Below the pieces are notes generated by a model. It did not search any database. It was given only the letters and a program-made list of their open reading frames with translations, and was not told the origin of the DNA. The translations under genes and the position numbers were made by a program. From UBA4416 sp048498515 (GTDB lineage Bacteria > Bacteroidota > Bacteroidia > B-17B0 > Aurantibacillaceae): 64,000 nucleotides of DNA. This document shows positions 26,577-36,662 of this stretch, one piece after another (the first letter of the stretch is position 1; the number at the start of each line of letters is the position of its first letter). The stretch is from positions 3,252-67,251 of the forward strand of contig JBEHXV010000026.1 of assembly GCA_048498515.1 (NCBI GenBank). The letters run 5' to 3'.

Positions 26577-27872
26577 TTATTTCTTTTTCAAAAATTTAAA
26601 ATCCCTGCCAATATAGCGCGCGTTGGCGCCCAATTGCTCTTCGATGCGCAACAGCTGGTTGTACTTAGCAATCCGGTCGCTGCGTGAAGCCGAACCGGTT
26701 TTGATTTGTCCGCAGCTTAAAGCAACGGCTAAATCGGCAATGGTGGTATCTTCGGTTTCTCCGCTCCGGTGACTCATGACCGACGTGTAGCTGTTGGTAT
26801 GTGCCAGCTGAACGGCATTAATGGTCTCAGTTAAGGTACCGATCTGGTTTACTTTTACTAAAATGGAGTTAGCCACACCACGTTCAATTCCTTTGCTCAG
26901 GAAGTTCACATTGGTAACGAATAAATCGTCGCCCACCAATTGGGTGTTGCTGCCAATTTTATCGGTTAATAATTTCCAGCCGTCCCAATCCTCTTCGGCA
27001 CAACCATCCTCAATGGAAATGATCGGGTATTTCTTTCTCCAGTCGGCCCAGAAATCAACCATTTGCGCGGCCGTTAATTTATCGCCGGTCGATTTTTTAA
27101 AGTGGTACACTTTTTCATCGGTATTGTAAAACTCAGAAGCAGCAGCGTCCATGGCAATGTACACATCGTCGCCGGCTTTGTAGCCCGCTTTATCAATGGC
27201 CTGCATCACCGATTTAATGGCGTCTTCGTTGTTTTTAAAATTAGGAGCAAAACCACCTTCGTCGCCCACGTTGGTTGACATGCCCTGCGATTTTAAAACC
27301 GCTTTCAGGTGGTGAAAAATTTCGGTACCCATGCGCAAACCTTCGCTGAAGGATTCGGCGCCAATAGGCATGATCATGAATTCCTGGAAATCGATGCCGT
27401 TATCGGCATGTGAACCACCATTCAAAATGTTCATCATCGGTATTGGCAAAATACCGGCGTTAACACCGCCTACATAACGGTAAAGCGGCTGGCGGCATTC
27501 TTCTGACGCTGCCCTTGCTACCGCCAGCGAAACGCCTAAAATGGCGTTAGCGCCCAAATTACCTTTATTGGCAGTGCCATCCAGCTCAATCATGGCAGCG
27601 TCAATCGCGTTCTGATCGAAAATGTACATACCTTTCAGCTTTTCAGCAATAACGGTATTGACATTATTTACCGCGCGTTGTACGCCTTTTCCTAAATACT
27701 GCGATTTATCATTATCCCTTAGTTCAACTGCTTCGTGAATACCGGTGGAAGCGCCTGATGGAACGGCAGCTCTTCCTAAAATTCCCTGGTCGGTTACTAC
27801 ATCTACTTCAATGGTTGGGTTTCCGCGTGAATCCAGTATCTGGCGCGCTACAATGGTGTGGATAAATGACAT
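26577..27872 (-). CDS. eno: Enolase
   Basis: 431 residues, full length. Converts 2-phosphoglycerate to phosphoenolpyruvate in glycolysis, in the cytoplasm. Signatures: N-terminal ARQILDSRGNPTIEVDV, the flexible loop AAVPSGASTGIHEAVELRD, active-site Glu in EFMIMPIGAESF, metal ligands including the Asp of ISIEDGCAEEDWDGW and VGDDLFVTN, and SHRSGETEDTTIADLAV followed by KTGSASRSDRIAKYNQLLRI. A single gene flanked by the nested hairpin downstream and a 383-nt non-coding stretch upstream. Confidence 0.98.
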   Translation of the reverse strand: MSFIHTIVARQILDSRGNPTIEVDVVTDQGILGRAAVPSGASTGIHEAVELRDNDKSQYLGKGVQRAVNNVNTVIAEKLKGMYIFDQNAIDAAMIELDGTANKGNLGANAILGVSLAVARAASEECRQPLYRYVGGVNAGILPIPMMNILNGGSHADNGIDFQEFMIMPIGAESFSEGLRMGTEIFHHLKAVLKSQGMSTNVGDEGGFAPNFKNNEDAIKSVMQAIDKAGYKAGDDVYIAMDAAASEFYNTDEKVYHFKKSTGDKLTAAQMVDFWADWRKKYPIISIEDGCAEEDWDGWKLLTDKIGSNTQLVGDDLFVTNVNFLSKGIERGVANSILVKVNQIGTLTETINAVQLAHTNSYTSVMSHRSGETEDTTIADLAVALSCGQIKTGSASRSDRIAKYNQLLRIEEQLGANARYIGRDFKFLKKK

Positions 27873-28255
27873 ATGTATTGTTTAGATAAGATTAATAACG
27901 CTAAAAATAACTATTTATTTTAAATCCCGGATTCAATAGTTATCATTAAAAATTATCAACCCTTACTAATTATTTTAAGTAAAGGATTGTAAGTACAGCA
28001 TATTTATCTGATACATTTAAGATTTTCGCTTACTTTTTTCCTTGATGAAAAAAGTAACAAAAAAATCAAGCCAAAACGATCGCGGCCCGCTCTTTCAATT
28101 TTCAAGTTTCGCAGCTGAAAAACACGGAAGGTTTTTCAGGCTCAACTAAAAAAATAAAATTCACAGCTCACCGGCGCCGCGTTTTGGCAGGCCTGCGCGC
28201 TGTTCAAATAACGTTTGTAGTAAGAAAAATGAATTATTTTAAACTAAATTCCAGT
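27873..28255. other. Intergenic stretch with a hairpin and a possible dispersed-repeat remnant
   Basis: 383 nt without a credible gene, between nadK and eno (both minus). It holds the hairpin TTACTTTTTTC / GAAAAAAGTAA (28030-28040 and 28047-28057, loop CTTGAT), followed by a run with Cs and Gs unlike the AT-rich flank (CGGCCCGC, CCGGCGCCGCG). A similar hairpin plus 'AACAAAAAAATCAAG' recurs in Bacteroidota genomes from memory, so it may be a decayed dispersed repeat. The eno promoter should lie within the last 80 nt. Confidence 0.5.
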
Positions 28256-29143
28256 CTACTTTCTCTTATCAATACCCCACAACAGCTTGTTGCGCAGGGT
28301 TTCAAAGAAATGCTGGCCTTCGAGGTTAATCATGTTGAACCTGAAATCGGCTTTACGGATAATGAGCTCCGATTGGTTTTTGATGGTTTGCGAACGGGAG
28401 TCGAGCGATACATTAAAACTATCGCTGCGCCCGCTTACTTTAAAGCTGATGGTTTTGTTATTGGAAATAACAATGGGCCTTACATTTAAATTGTGCGGAG
28501 CAATGGGCGTAATAATAAAATTATCGGAATCGGGCACCATAATGGGCCCGCCGCAGCTTAACGAATACGCGGTGGAACCGGTAGGGGTAGAGATGATTAA
28601 GCCGTCGGCAAAATAGGAGTTCAGGAAAATACCATTCACATAGGTATCGATGTTAATCATGGCACTCGATTCTTTTTTATGAATGGTAAATTCATTGAGG
28701 GCGTAATTCACCTCGTTAAAGCAATTACATTCATTATCCAGCTCAATCAATTCGCGCTTATCGAGCGTGAATTTTTCGTTGATGAGCATCTGTATGGATC
28801 TGGCAAAATCTTCCTTATATACCGTTGCCAAAAAACCCAGCCTGCCTGTATTTACGCCCAGCACCGGGATGCCCGATTTGCGCACAAACTCAAGCGTTTC
28901 CAGCATGGTACCGTCGCCACCAAGCGATATAGTGTAGTCGGCTTTTTTAATCAGCTCGGCCGAAGTGGAAAAGGTGTTGAGGTTAAAGGCCGTATTATAA
29001 TTGGTTTTCAGGAAATCGAGATAAGGTTTGTAAACCAACAGCTTAAACTTTTCCTGTGCCGATAGTAAAACCAGCTGCTCCAAATAATCAGGATAATTAT
29101 CGTGTGTATTTCTGGCGTATATGGCAATGGTCATATCGGCCAC
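28256..29143 (-). CDS. nadK: NAD kinase
   Basis: 295 residues. Phosphorylates NAD to NADP with ATP in the cytoplasm. The hallmark GGDGT is at residues 75-79 (ISLGGDGTMLETL), followed by the NTGRLGFLA segment, the catalytic-domain NE motif region (YALNEFTIHK) and the nucleotide loop LIISTPTGSTAYSLSCGGP. A start three codons later (MTIAIYARN) is possible. The CBS-domain gene lies 71 nt upstream on the same strand, an arrangement common in Bacteroidota. Confidence 0.97.
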   Translation of the reverse strand: MADMTIAIYARNTHDNYPDYLEQLVLLSAQEKFKLLVYKPYLDFLKTNYNTAFNLNTFSTSAELIKKADYTISLGGDGTMLETLEFVRKSGIPVLGVNTGRLGFLATVYKEDFARSIQMLINEKFTLDKRELIELDNECNCFNEVNYALNEFTIHKKESSAMINIDTYVNGIFLNSYFADGLIISTPTGSTAYSLSCGGPIMVPDSDNFIITPIAPHNLNVRPIVISNNKTISFKVSGRSDSFNVSLDSRSQTIKNQSELIIRKADFRFNMINLEGQHFFETLRNKLLWGIDKRK

Positions 29144-29214
29144 AAAAGTACGAAATTAACGCATACGAGCCTTAATTTTATGGCTCCGGGCTTATTTACA
29201 GCATTTTTCAGGCA

Positions 29215-29883
29215 TTAAATATTGAGAAAGTGCATAAACTCATCGAGTTTATCTTTGAGGCCGCTTTCAAAATTACTGTGCTGGAACGAGGCTTTAACAG
29301 TATAGTTGTACCTGTAGAAGGTTTGCAGGATGCGCGAAAGATCTTCCTTATTCACCTTAATGGTTACTTCCATTTTAGTACTGTCGGGAATGGAAGACAC
29401 ATGCGCACTGAGCACCTTGGCGTCATTTCCTTCAATAATGCTGGCAATCTGCGTCAGCGAATAATCTACCTGGTTTACCTCGAGCACAATCACGCCTCCC
29501 AGGTTTTGTACAGAGGCCATGGTGGAAATGTTTTGCAGCAACCCTTTTAAGGAAATGCAGCCTTTGTACAGCTCCTTATCATCCAGCACCGGAATAAGGG
29601 TGAGGTTAAAGGACATCATGAGCTTTAACAAATCGTAGGTATGCTGGTAGTTATGAATAATGGGCCTGAGTAAAGGGACTTTAAGCGCGTCCAGTTTTTC
29701 GTCGGGATTATTGTAGTCGATCAAATCGTGTTCGGAAACGATCCCAATCAACTCCCGTTCTTTTACCACCGCCAAGTGCGACACTTTGAACTGCTCCATC
29801 CAATCCAGGGCCACTTTTACGGTATCGGATTGTTTTAACGGAGGGATTTCGTCTGTTATTAAATCGGCAATAAGCATAGGCAA
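29215..29883 (-). CDS. CBS-domain protein with C-terminal ACT-like region
   Basis: 222 residues, cytoplasmic. Two CBS motifs occupy about residues 1-130 (TVKVALDWMEQFKVSHLAVV, GIVSEHDLIDY; then LLKLMMSFNLTLIPVLDD). Residues about 135-222 (GGVIVLEVNQVDYSLTQIAS) have the beta-alpha-beta order of an ACT-like domain. CBS pairs bind adenine nucleotides; because it precedes nadK, sensing of nucleotide state is a reasonable inference but untested. Confidence 0.85.
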   Translation of the reverse strand: MPMLIADLITDEIPPLKQSDTVKVALDWMEQFKVSHLAVVKERELIGIVSEHDLIDYNNPDEKLDALKVPLLRPIIHNYQHTYDLLKLMMSFNLTLIPVLDDKELYKGCISLKGLLQNISTMASVQNLGGVIVLEVNQVDYSLTQIASIIEGNDAKVLSAHVSSIPDSTKMEVTIKVNKEDLSRILQTFYRYNYTVKASFQHSNFESGLKDKLDEFMHFLNI

Positions 29884-29999
29884 AAATACTATTTATTGGA
29901 TAACGCGGGGAATAAAAGGATATTGTTTTTACCAGTTATAACCCAAAAAATATTAAAAGGTTACTGCTCTTATCGTTATTATTTTAAGTGTATAAACTT

Positions 30000-30007
30000 T
30001 ATATTTG
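30000..30007 (+). promoter_or_regulatory. Promoter -7 element of the proline dehydrogenase gene
   Basis: TATATTTG fits TAnnTTTG and lies 15 nt before the ATG at 30022, implying a very short leader. No clear -33 TTG at the expected distance. Confidence 0.45.
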
Positions 30008-30021
30008 GGCTAAATTTACTT

Positions 30022-31179
30022 ATGGTTTCTTTTGACAATACTGAAAACGCTTTTAAAGCAAAATCCAACCGCGACCTCAACCGTTCGTACTGGTTGTTTA
30101 AGCTGGTAAGCAATCCCGCTTTGGTGAACATGGGAGCAAAAACTGCGCCAATTGCGTTGAACATTGGTTTTAAAGGATTGATAAAAAACACCATCTTTAA
30201 GCAGTTTGTTGGTGGCGAAACCATTAACGATTGCGATGGAACCATTGCAGAACTTGGAAAATACAACATTGGCACCATCCTGGATTACAGCGTAGAAGGG
30301 AAAGAAAGTGAAGCCGATTTTGACGCCTGCCTTAAGGAAACCATTGAAACCATTCATAAAGCCAAAGGCGAAGCACACATTCCCTTTTGCGTGTTTAAAG
30401 TTACGGGCCTTGCGCGTTTTGACCTGCTGGAAAAAGTAAGCGCCAGGCAAGCCCTGAGCGATCTTGAAAAGAAAGAGTACGACCGCGTTAAAAAGCGGGT
30501 ACACACTATCTGCAACGAAGCGCATAAGGCCAACCAGGCTATTTTTATTGATGCCGAAGAAAGCTGGATTCAGCAGGCCATTGACGATTTGGCGGATGAA
30601 ATGATGTGGTTGTTCAATAAAGAAAAAGCCCTGGTATATAACACCTACCAGCTTTACCGCCACGACCGTTTGGACTTTTTAAGAATGTCGCTGCAAAAAG
30701 CCGCTTTTCAAAGTTATTACCTGGGCGCTAAGCTGGTTCGTGGCGCTTATATGGAAAAAGAACGGAAGCGCGCCACCGAAAAAAATTACCCGAGCCCTAT
30801 TAATCCAGACAAAGCGGCAACAGACAAATTATACAATGAGGCCATCAAGTTTTGCATTGATAACGGTTCCCGCATTGCCTTTTGTGCCGGTACCCACAAC
30901 GAGCAAAGTTCCTTGTACCTTGCACAGTTGATGGCCTCGCACAAACTGGAAAATAATAACCCGCACGTATCCTTTGCGCAGCTGTTTGGCATGAGCGATC
31001 ACATCAGCTATAACTTATCGCTGGCAGGTTACAATGTGGCTAAATACGTGCCATATGGGCCTGTAAAAGAAGTATTGCCTTACCTGATTCGCCGCGCGCA
31101 GGAAAACACATCGGTAAAAGGGCAAACAGGCCGCGAGCTGAGCCTTATTATTAAAGAAAAGGAAAGAAGGAAGAAATAA
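30022..31179 (+). CDS. Proline dehydrogenase
   Basis: 385 residues. FAD-dependent oxidation of proline to pyrroline-5-carboxylate, the first step of proline use. Start chosen at 30022 (MVSFDNTENAFKAKS) because the 42 upstream in-frame residues overlap the putative promoter and look non-coding. PRODH features: beta-strand core INDCDGTIAELGKYNIGTIL, KVTGLARFDLLE, IFIDAEESW, KLVRGAYMEKERKRA, FCAGTHNE and the C-terminal signature YVPYGPVKEVLPYLIRRAQE. Monofunctional: no P5C dehydrogenase domain. Transcribed away from the CBS gene. Confidence 0.93.
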   Translation: MVSFDNTENAFKAKSNRDLNRSYWLFKLVSNPALVNMGAKTAPIALNIGFKGLIKNTIFKQFVGGETINDCDGTIAELGKYNIGTILDYSVEGKESEADFDACLKETIETIHKAKGEAHIPFCVFKVTGLARFDLLEKVSARQALSDLEKKEYDRVKKRVHTICNEAHKANQAIFIDAEESWIQQAIDDLADEMMWLFNKEKALVYNTYQLYRHDRLDFLRMSLQKAAFQSYYLGAKLVRGAYMEKERKRATEKNYPSPINPDKAATDKLYNEAIKFCIDNGSRIAFCAGTHNEQSSLYLAQLMASHKLENNNPHVSFAQLFGMSDHISYNLSLAGYNVAKYVPYGPVKEVLPYLIRRAQENTSVKGQTGRELSLIIKEKERRKK

Positions 31180-31204
31180 ATTTATGTTGTCACTCTGAGA
31201 ATAG

Positions 31205-31308
31205 TGTCAGTTCGAGTAGCGAAACGCAGTGGAGCATATCGAGAACTGATAGCGCCAGTATCACTTCTCGATACGTCCTTCCTCTCGTCAGGACTACTCG
31301 AAGTGACA
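31205..31308. repeat. Palindromic dispersed element, copy 1
   Basis: 104 nt with 15-bp terminal inverted repeats (starts TGTCAGTTCGAGTAG at 31205-31219, matched at 31294-31308 with one mismatch) and an inner inverted repeat TATCGAGAA / TTCTCGATA. The same ends occur at 49201-49309. No open reading frame; size and structure suggest a REP- or MITE-like element. Confidence 0.6.
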
Positions 31309-31358
31309 AAATCTCAAGAACTTTGACATTTACCCCCTCGCGATGACGTACAAAACAA

Positions 31359-31392
31359 AAAATCCCCGATCACATGACCGGGGATTTTCTTT
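31359..31392. terminator. Terminator between convergent genes
   Basis: Stem AAAATCCCCG / CGGGGATTTT (31359-31368, 31379-31388) with a 10-nt loop and T-rich sequence on both strands, placed between proline dehydrogenase (+) and porV (-). Confidence 0.85.
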
Positions 31393-31405
31393 TTTTAATA
31401 TTTAA

Positions 31406-32659
31406 TTATTGAGTGGGCTGGGCGGTTTCCTTACCCTTATCATTCAATCCGCCAAAGTCGAAGGTGAGTGTAAAGCGTAGAGTGTTTTGCAATGGGTTAC
31501 GTTGAGTGATAGGGATCAGGTAAGCCATATCCAAACCAAATACATTGTAGCGCAAACCAATACCGGCGGTAAAGAATTTACGGTTACCTTTTGTTTTTGC
31601 TTCGTTAAAATAACCCGCTCTTACCGCAAATGTTTTAGCATACCAGTACTCAAAACCAACACTGTAGTTAATTTCTTTTAGCTCTTCTTTCCCGCCACCC
31701 GGCGCGTCGCTAAACGATTGCAGCATGCCTTTGGCCAAAGGTACGTTAGGGTCTTTACCCGCCACAATTATTTTTTCGTTGGTAGAGTAGTTAATGGAAT
31801 CGCCGCCGGCCGCGTTTTTAAGGTATACCGGTTGTGTTGGTACCAGTAATTTATTCACATCGGCATAAATGCCAAAGGTGTTGTAATCATCGATCTCAAC
31901 TTTGTAACCACCACCTAAGCGCAGGTTAACAGGGATGAAATCTTTTTTTACAGAGTAAGAGATCTTAGCGCCAATATTGCTTACCACCAATCCGGCACTG
32001 ATAGACGTTTTTTTATCGTTTAATTTAAAGTTCTTTTTGGTTTGGTAATATAAACCCACATCCACCGCGCCTGTTTGGCCTGGTTTTGTAGCTTGTCCAT
32101 TGCTTAAGGTGTAGTTACCGGTTAAGTTCGAGCGCACATAGCGCATGGCCAAACCAGCCGAAAATGTTTCGGATAATTTTTGAGAGTAGGCGAGGTCAAC
32201 CGCAAACTCATTTGGTCTAAATTGCCCGGTGGTGTTACCAACAATATCGGTAAAGGTAATGTTACCCAAAGAAAAATACCGCAGCGAAGCGCCAATGGCT
32301 TGTGTTTTACTGATCTTGCTGTAACCTGACACGTAGTATAAATAAATATCGGGTACCAGTTGTTTTAACCAGGGTGTAACGGAAATAGCAGCACCCGATT
32401 TTTTTTCGGAGAAGGCCATTTTGGCAACGTTCCAGTGTATGCTGTTCCCATCGGCCGGTGTAGCAGCTCCTACTTCGCCCATACCACCTTGTCGTGAATC
32501 AGGACAGATCATTAAAAAGGGAACCGCTGTGGTGATGGTATTTACTCTTCCGCTTAATTCTTGTGTAGTTAATGCTTTTGACGTAGTGCCGGTTTGAGCT
32601 ATTGCCTGTGAAGACAAAACTATACCAGTACCAAAAGCTCCTAAAATTCGTTTTTGCAT
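31406..32659 (-). CDS. porV: Type IX secretion system outer-membrane protein PorV
   Basis: 417 residues with a signal peptide (MQKRILGAFGTGIVLSSQAIA). FadL-like beta barrel: mature region ITTAVPFLMICPDSRQGGMG followed by many amphipathic strands and DMAYLIPITQRNPLQNTLRF near the end, which match PorV/LptO. In the T9SS PorV collects cargo by its sorting domain at the outer membrane and delivers it to PorU. It lies 43 nt downstream of porU on the same strand, the standard pairing. Confidence 0.93.
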   Translation of the reverse strand: MQKRILGAFGTGIVLSSQAIAQTGTTSKALTTQELSGRVNTITTAVPFLMICPDSRQGGMGEVGAATPADGNSIHWNVAKMAFSEKKSGAAISVTPWLKQLVPDIYLYYVSGYSKISKTQAIGASLRYFSLGNITFTDIVGNTTGQFRPNEFAVDLAYSQKLSETFSAGLAMRYVRSNLTGNYTLSNGQATKPGQTGAVDVGLYYQTKKNFKLNDKKTSISAGLVVSNIGAKISYSVKKDFIPVNLRLGGGYKVEIDDYNTFGIYADVNKLLVPTQPVYLKNAAGGDSINYSTNEKIIVAGKDPNVPLAKGMLQSFSDAPGGGKEELKEINYSVGFEYWYAKTFAVRAGYFNEAKTKGNRKFFTAGIGLRYNVFGLDMAYLIPITQRNPLQNTLRFTLTFDFGGLNDKGKETAQPTQ

Positions 32660-32702
32660 TTTATGTATCTTTAATTTATTAAAGAGAGCATCAAAGATAA
32701 GA

Positions 32703-35700
32703 TTAATTTAGAATTACTAACTTTTCTATTTTATCAGCTTTTTTCTTTTGTCCATCGCTTACAGAAACCCTGTAAATATAAACGCCTCTTGCCAGTTTAT
32801 CACCAAAATCATCTTTTCCGTCCCACTCTATGCCGTCAAAACGGAAACCCTCGTTGTTTATTGTTTGATTAATGGATTTTACCACTTTTCCGGAGATGGT
32901 GTACACCTGGATCAGCACTTTCAGGCTTACGCAACACTGGTTATGCTCAATAAAGAACTTGGTTTTGGTAGTGAAGGGATTAGGGTAATTTAAAATATGG
33001 GTCAGGGCCAGTTCGGCCGATTTTGATACCACAAAATCCGTGTAGGAGGTCGATGAATTATTTTGCACATCCCATACCTTTAAACTCAGGCGGTGCGATC
33101 CTTCCGGTAGTTCATTAAAAGGGTAGCGGATCTTTCCGGTTTGGTAGGTATTCAAATCGGCTACATAATAATCATTCAGCACAATAGGCTTGCTGGTGTT
33201 TTCATCCAATACAGCCACTACGTCGTGCCCAATGCCTGTGCCAATGGTATTGATACCGCTGGAATCGGCAATTATGGCGTACATTTTAGGATTTTCGTTG
33301 GTTGTACCGCCCGATACAAATTTCTCATCGTTCATGTAAAGTCCCACACTTGGCCCCTGGTTATCGGCCACGGCGTTTGGATTGGAACCGCCAATAATTA
33401 CTTTGTCATAATACCCCGCGGCATCATGAATGCCGTTGTGAGCGTAATAACTTATTTTTCCTTTCCCGAAAATGTAGGAGATGTCCTTTGGTACTAAAAA
33501 GCTGAAGCTGAAATCGCCGTTTTGAACAACCGATTTGCCTTTGTAAATAATGTTCTTTTGTTGCAGGAAGGTAACAGGGAATGAGCTTGGATCGTTACCC
33601 AGTGTTTTTAAAGTGGTTTCCTTATCAAACACGGTAGGGTAAATAACGCCGTTAAAATTGCTGATCTTGTTCCCGTACTTATCGCCTACAAAACCTGTTA
33701 CCGTAATTTTCGACAAGGCATTCAGCGTGTCGCTTGAGCTGGCATTAACCGTGTGCGAATTTACGGTTGATGTATATACATTTTGCTCAGGATAAGCCAA
33801 GCGTAAAGCCGGATCACCTAAAATAACAAAGTTCATATACTGTTCGCCAAAATAAATATCGCGCTTGGTTAACCTGTAAAGGTCGCCAATATGAGGCATT
33901 CGCCCATTGGCCATAGGAACAAGGGCATGGTTGTAAAACGCCGTGTTCAAAGAGTAGTTCAGTCCCGAAAACGCTAACCTCACCGTGGTCATTAAACCTA
34001 TGGCACCACCATCAGGGTTCAACAGGCAATACTCTCCGGCCGATGTTCTGTCGGGATCATCAAAGCGGCTAAACTCGCAGGTTGCGGTAACCATTAAGGG
34101 TAAATTGTTTTTATTTTTCCAGCCAAGGATCTGGGCAACCTCAACCACACGCTCTTCGGTAAGACCCAGCTCACCGCCATGGCCGGTGTAATTAATAATT
34201 AACGCACCACGTTCAACCCTCCTGTTCAGGTCATTCACCGCATCAGGGTAGCGGTCGCCACCCGGTGTGGAGTATTGCACATAAGAATCAAGGAAGATCT
34301 TGTCCACATTATAATTCTTTAAACCATTGTATACAATGTTTGATAAAGCGTTTGCCTGGTTAAAGTGTTCGTTGCTATCTTCGTCATCGGCAATAAAACA
34401 TACCCAGTTCCTCCAGTCGCCCTGCGGATAATCGTTTTCGGCTGTTGAGCAGGAAGATTCAACGGCATTCACATCAAAACCATAATTGAGCTTGTAATAA
34501 TGTTCAATTTTATTGGTCACCGCAACCGCTTCTTCCCTGCTGTGTACCGGAAAACGGCCAACACCAATATCCGGCAAATCGCCGTGCCCGGCATCAAGCG
34601 AATCATTGTTCCCGCTATCAAGGTCACCTTCGCCATCATCCATCATGGCAAAAAAATCATCCGTTACAAATGAGGTTGTCCATGAAGAAGAACTTGGCGT
34701 TTGGTAAGAAGGAATGAGCGCGGTATTGCCCGACACATTGATATCTTTGTTTTTATAAGAGGCATCGCCCAACAGCAACAGGTATTTAGTAGCTAAATCG
34801 CGGTTTGCAGGACGGTGGTAAAGCATTTTCACAAAATCCCTGATACCGCCTATATCCGGCGTACCCGATGAGAACTCGTTGTATATTTGCTCAGTAGTGG
34901 CAATGGCGTAAGTGAGTGTATCGAAGGTTTCATGAATCTGGCCCAGGCGTATGGCTTCGGCCATGTAATCAGGATGTGTTACAATCACAAAATCGGCCTG
35001 GCTAAGGGCATGTAAATTTTGGTTGGTAATGAGCCTGTATGCTTTTGGCGTATAAGCCTGGGCATCGGTAAATATGCAGAACTCCTTTAATGAATCGGAA
35101 GTTGTTGTAAAATCAAGGGCAGTACCGGCGGTATTGTACAGCTGCTCTTTTGGATCTAAGGGATTGGTAACATCCCATATGGTTGGCGGCGTAGCGCTGG
35201 TGCTGGTTAAATTATACTGGGCAAAAGTGTTTGTTCCTCCAATCACTTTCCGGTCCCTGAAATTGAACTGTGTTTGATTGAAGGTAAGAGCTCTCCGGCA
35301 ATTGAACACAATCCTGTCGAGCCAGCCTGTGGCTACCGCTGTTTGCTTGCTTACGGTTACCGAAAGAAAAGCCGAAGACAAAAGGCCGCCTTTCATCCCT
35401 TCGCCATACATGCCAACATCAGCTAAGTAGGATGAGGTATTGGTAGGACTACAAGTAAAGCTAAAAGAGCCACTGTTAAAACTTACCTGGTAAGAAGACA
35501 CCAGGTCGCAGCGCGATAAGGCGCCGGCTCTAACATATACGCTATCTCCAACTACGGCGTTAGGCACATTAAAGGCAAACGAGTAGGAGGTGTTGAGATC
35601 AAATTTTTCGCCATAAAACTCTCTTCCGCTCTTTACAACATTTACCGTATTTTGCTCATGAACACCATAATAATCCTGTGAGCTGGTTGTTTTATTGGCA

Positions 35701-36632
35701 ACATTGGGCGAACTGTTTTGCGGGGAAACGCGTTTACCTAAACCAAGATCGGCGGTAATAAAATAAAACGACGTATCACTGAAGTAATGCATCTGATGAT
35801 CGTATGGCATTTTTGAACCCGGTGTATGTTTCCATATATCGGTGCTTTGTCCGTAAAACAAAACATAATCCCCGTTATCAAATACACCGTTCCCTTCGCC
35901 TGCCACGGTAATGGCGTTTTCCTGCAGGTCATCGTACCTGAACTGCGAATTTTTTTCAGGCATTAGTTTGCCACCGTTCCCATAAACCCTGATGTTCCTT
36001 GGATCTATATTTGCCACATCCATACCCAATGACGCCAGAAATGCCCGGTCCATTTTGTAAACCCCTTCCTGTGTTACTCCCACTTTATACCATTTTCCAC
36101 TGGCCAATACGGATGATGAAGCGGTTGTGGTTCTTTTATTTTTCCTGAACGCATCGAAACTATTAATGGTAGAGGGAGTTTGAAAATTCCAGAGAGGTGA
36201 ATAACTTTCCAGGTATTCGTATTTGTTTGTTTGGGCGTTGAGCCTTAGCGGTACTATTTTTTCATACACCACCTGCTCATCCCTTGATCTTCCTGCATAA
36301 GAAGACTGCTCAAAATTAGTGGTGATAAACGATTTAAAGGGCGCTATTTCTTCCAGCTCTTTTGACGAAAGTTCGCGTGTAACAATTTGTTGTAATTTAA
36401 AACCGGGTATGGTTGAATTTCCTTGAACAACATAATGCTCCAACACATAGGGTAGGTTTTGTTTTTTTCCATCGCGAAGTACATTGCTTAAAAATGGCTG
36501 GGCAGGGGACACCGAATGTGTTAAAACAGCAGTTTCAGCAACAGGGGTTCTGCTTATCTGAGAATATACAGAACAGCAGCTAGAAAATAATAAAACTAAA
36601 AAAGTTAGGTGAAATTTACTGGTAGAACGCAT
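32703..36632 (-). CDS. porU: Type IX secretion system sortase PorU (C25 family)
   Basis: 1309 residues, within or slightly above the family range. Signal peptide MRSTSKFHLTFLVLLFSSCCSVYSQ. The gingipain-type C25 domain has His818 (INYTGHGGELGLTEE) and Cys852 (TATCEFSRFDDPDR), followed by AIGLMTTVRLAFSG. A sandwich region and a C-terminal sorting-like domain (LTHILNYPNPFTTKTKFFI, then LARGVYIYRVSVSDGQ) complete it. PorU removes the sorting domain of cargo and attaches the product to surface lipopolysaccharide; its own tail is not removed (established for Porphyromonas gingivalis). Divergent from the porP-like gene with a shared promoter region. Confidence 0.96.
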   Translation of the reverse strand: MRSTSKFHLTFLVLLFSSCCSVYSQISRTPVAETAVLTHSVSPAQPFLSNVLRDGKKQNLPYVLEHYVVQGNSTIPGFKLQQIVTRELSSKELEEIAPFKSFITTNFEQSSYAGRSRDEQVVYEKIVPLRLNAQTNKYEYLESYSPLWNFQTPSTINSFDAFRKNKRTTTASSSVLASGKWYKVGVTQEGVYKMDRAFLASLGMDVANIDPRNIRVYGNGGKLMPEKNSQFRYDDLQENAITVAGEGNGVFDNGDYVLFYGQSTDIWKHTPGSKMPYDHQMHYFSDTSFYFITADLGLGKRVSPQNSSPNVANKTTSSQDYYGVHEQNTVNVVKSGREFYGEKFDLNTSYSFAFNVPNAVVGDSVYVRAGALSRCDLVSSYQVSFNSGSFSFTCSPTNTSSYLADVGMYGEGMKGGLLSSAFLSVTVSKQTAVATGWLDRIVFNCRRALTFNQTQFNFRDRKVIGGTNTFAQYNLTSTSATPPTIWDVTNPLDPKEQLYNTAGTALDFTTTSDSLKEFCIFTDAQAYTPKAYRLITNQNLHALSQADFVIVTHPDYMAEAIRLGQIHETFDTLTYAIATTEQIYNEFSSGTPDIGGIRDFVKMLYHRPANRDLATKYLLLLGDASYKNKDINVSGNTALIPSYQTPSSSSWTTSFVTDDFFAMMDDGEGDLDSGNNDSLDAGHGDLPDIGVGRFPVHSREEAVAVTNKIEHYYKLNYGFDVNAVESSCSTAENDYPQGDWRNWVCFIADDEDSNEHFNQANALSNIVYNGLKNYNVDKIFLDSYVQYSTPGGDRYPDAVNDLNRRVERGALIINYTGHGGELGLTEERVVEVAQILGWKNKNNLPLMVTATCEFSRFDDPDRTSAGEYCLLNPDGGAIGLMTTVRLAFSGLNYSLNTAFYNHALVPMANGRMPHIGDLYRLTKRDIYFGEQYMNFVILGDPALRLAYPEQNVYTSTVNSHTVNASSSDTLNALSKITVTGFVGDKYGNKISNFNGVIYPTVFDKETTLKTLGNDPSSFPVTFLQQKNIIYKGKSVVQNGDFSFSFLVPKDISYIFGKGKISYYAHNGIHDAAGYYDKVIIGGSNPNAVADNQGPSVGLYMNDEKFVSGGTTNENPKMYAIIADSSGINTIGTGIGHDVVAVLDENTSKPIVLNDYYVADLNTYQTGKIRYPFNELPEGSHRLSLKVWDVQNNSSTSYTDFVVSKSAELALTHILNYPNPFTTKTKFFIEHNQCCVSLKVLIQVYTISGKVVKSINQTINNEGFRFDGIEWDGKDDFGDKLARGVYIYRVSVSDGQKKKADKIEKLVILN

Positions 36633-36662
36633 TGGATGACATTTTTCGATATTATTTTACTC

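Noticed and set aside
29896..30021. Upstream in-frame extension of proline dehydrogenase
   Set aside because: The added 42 residues do not fit the family N-terminus and cover the putative -7 element at 30000.
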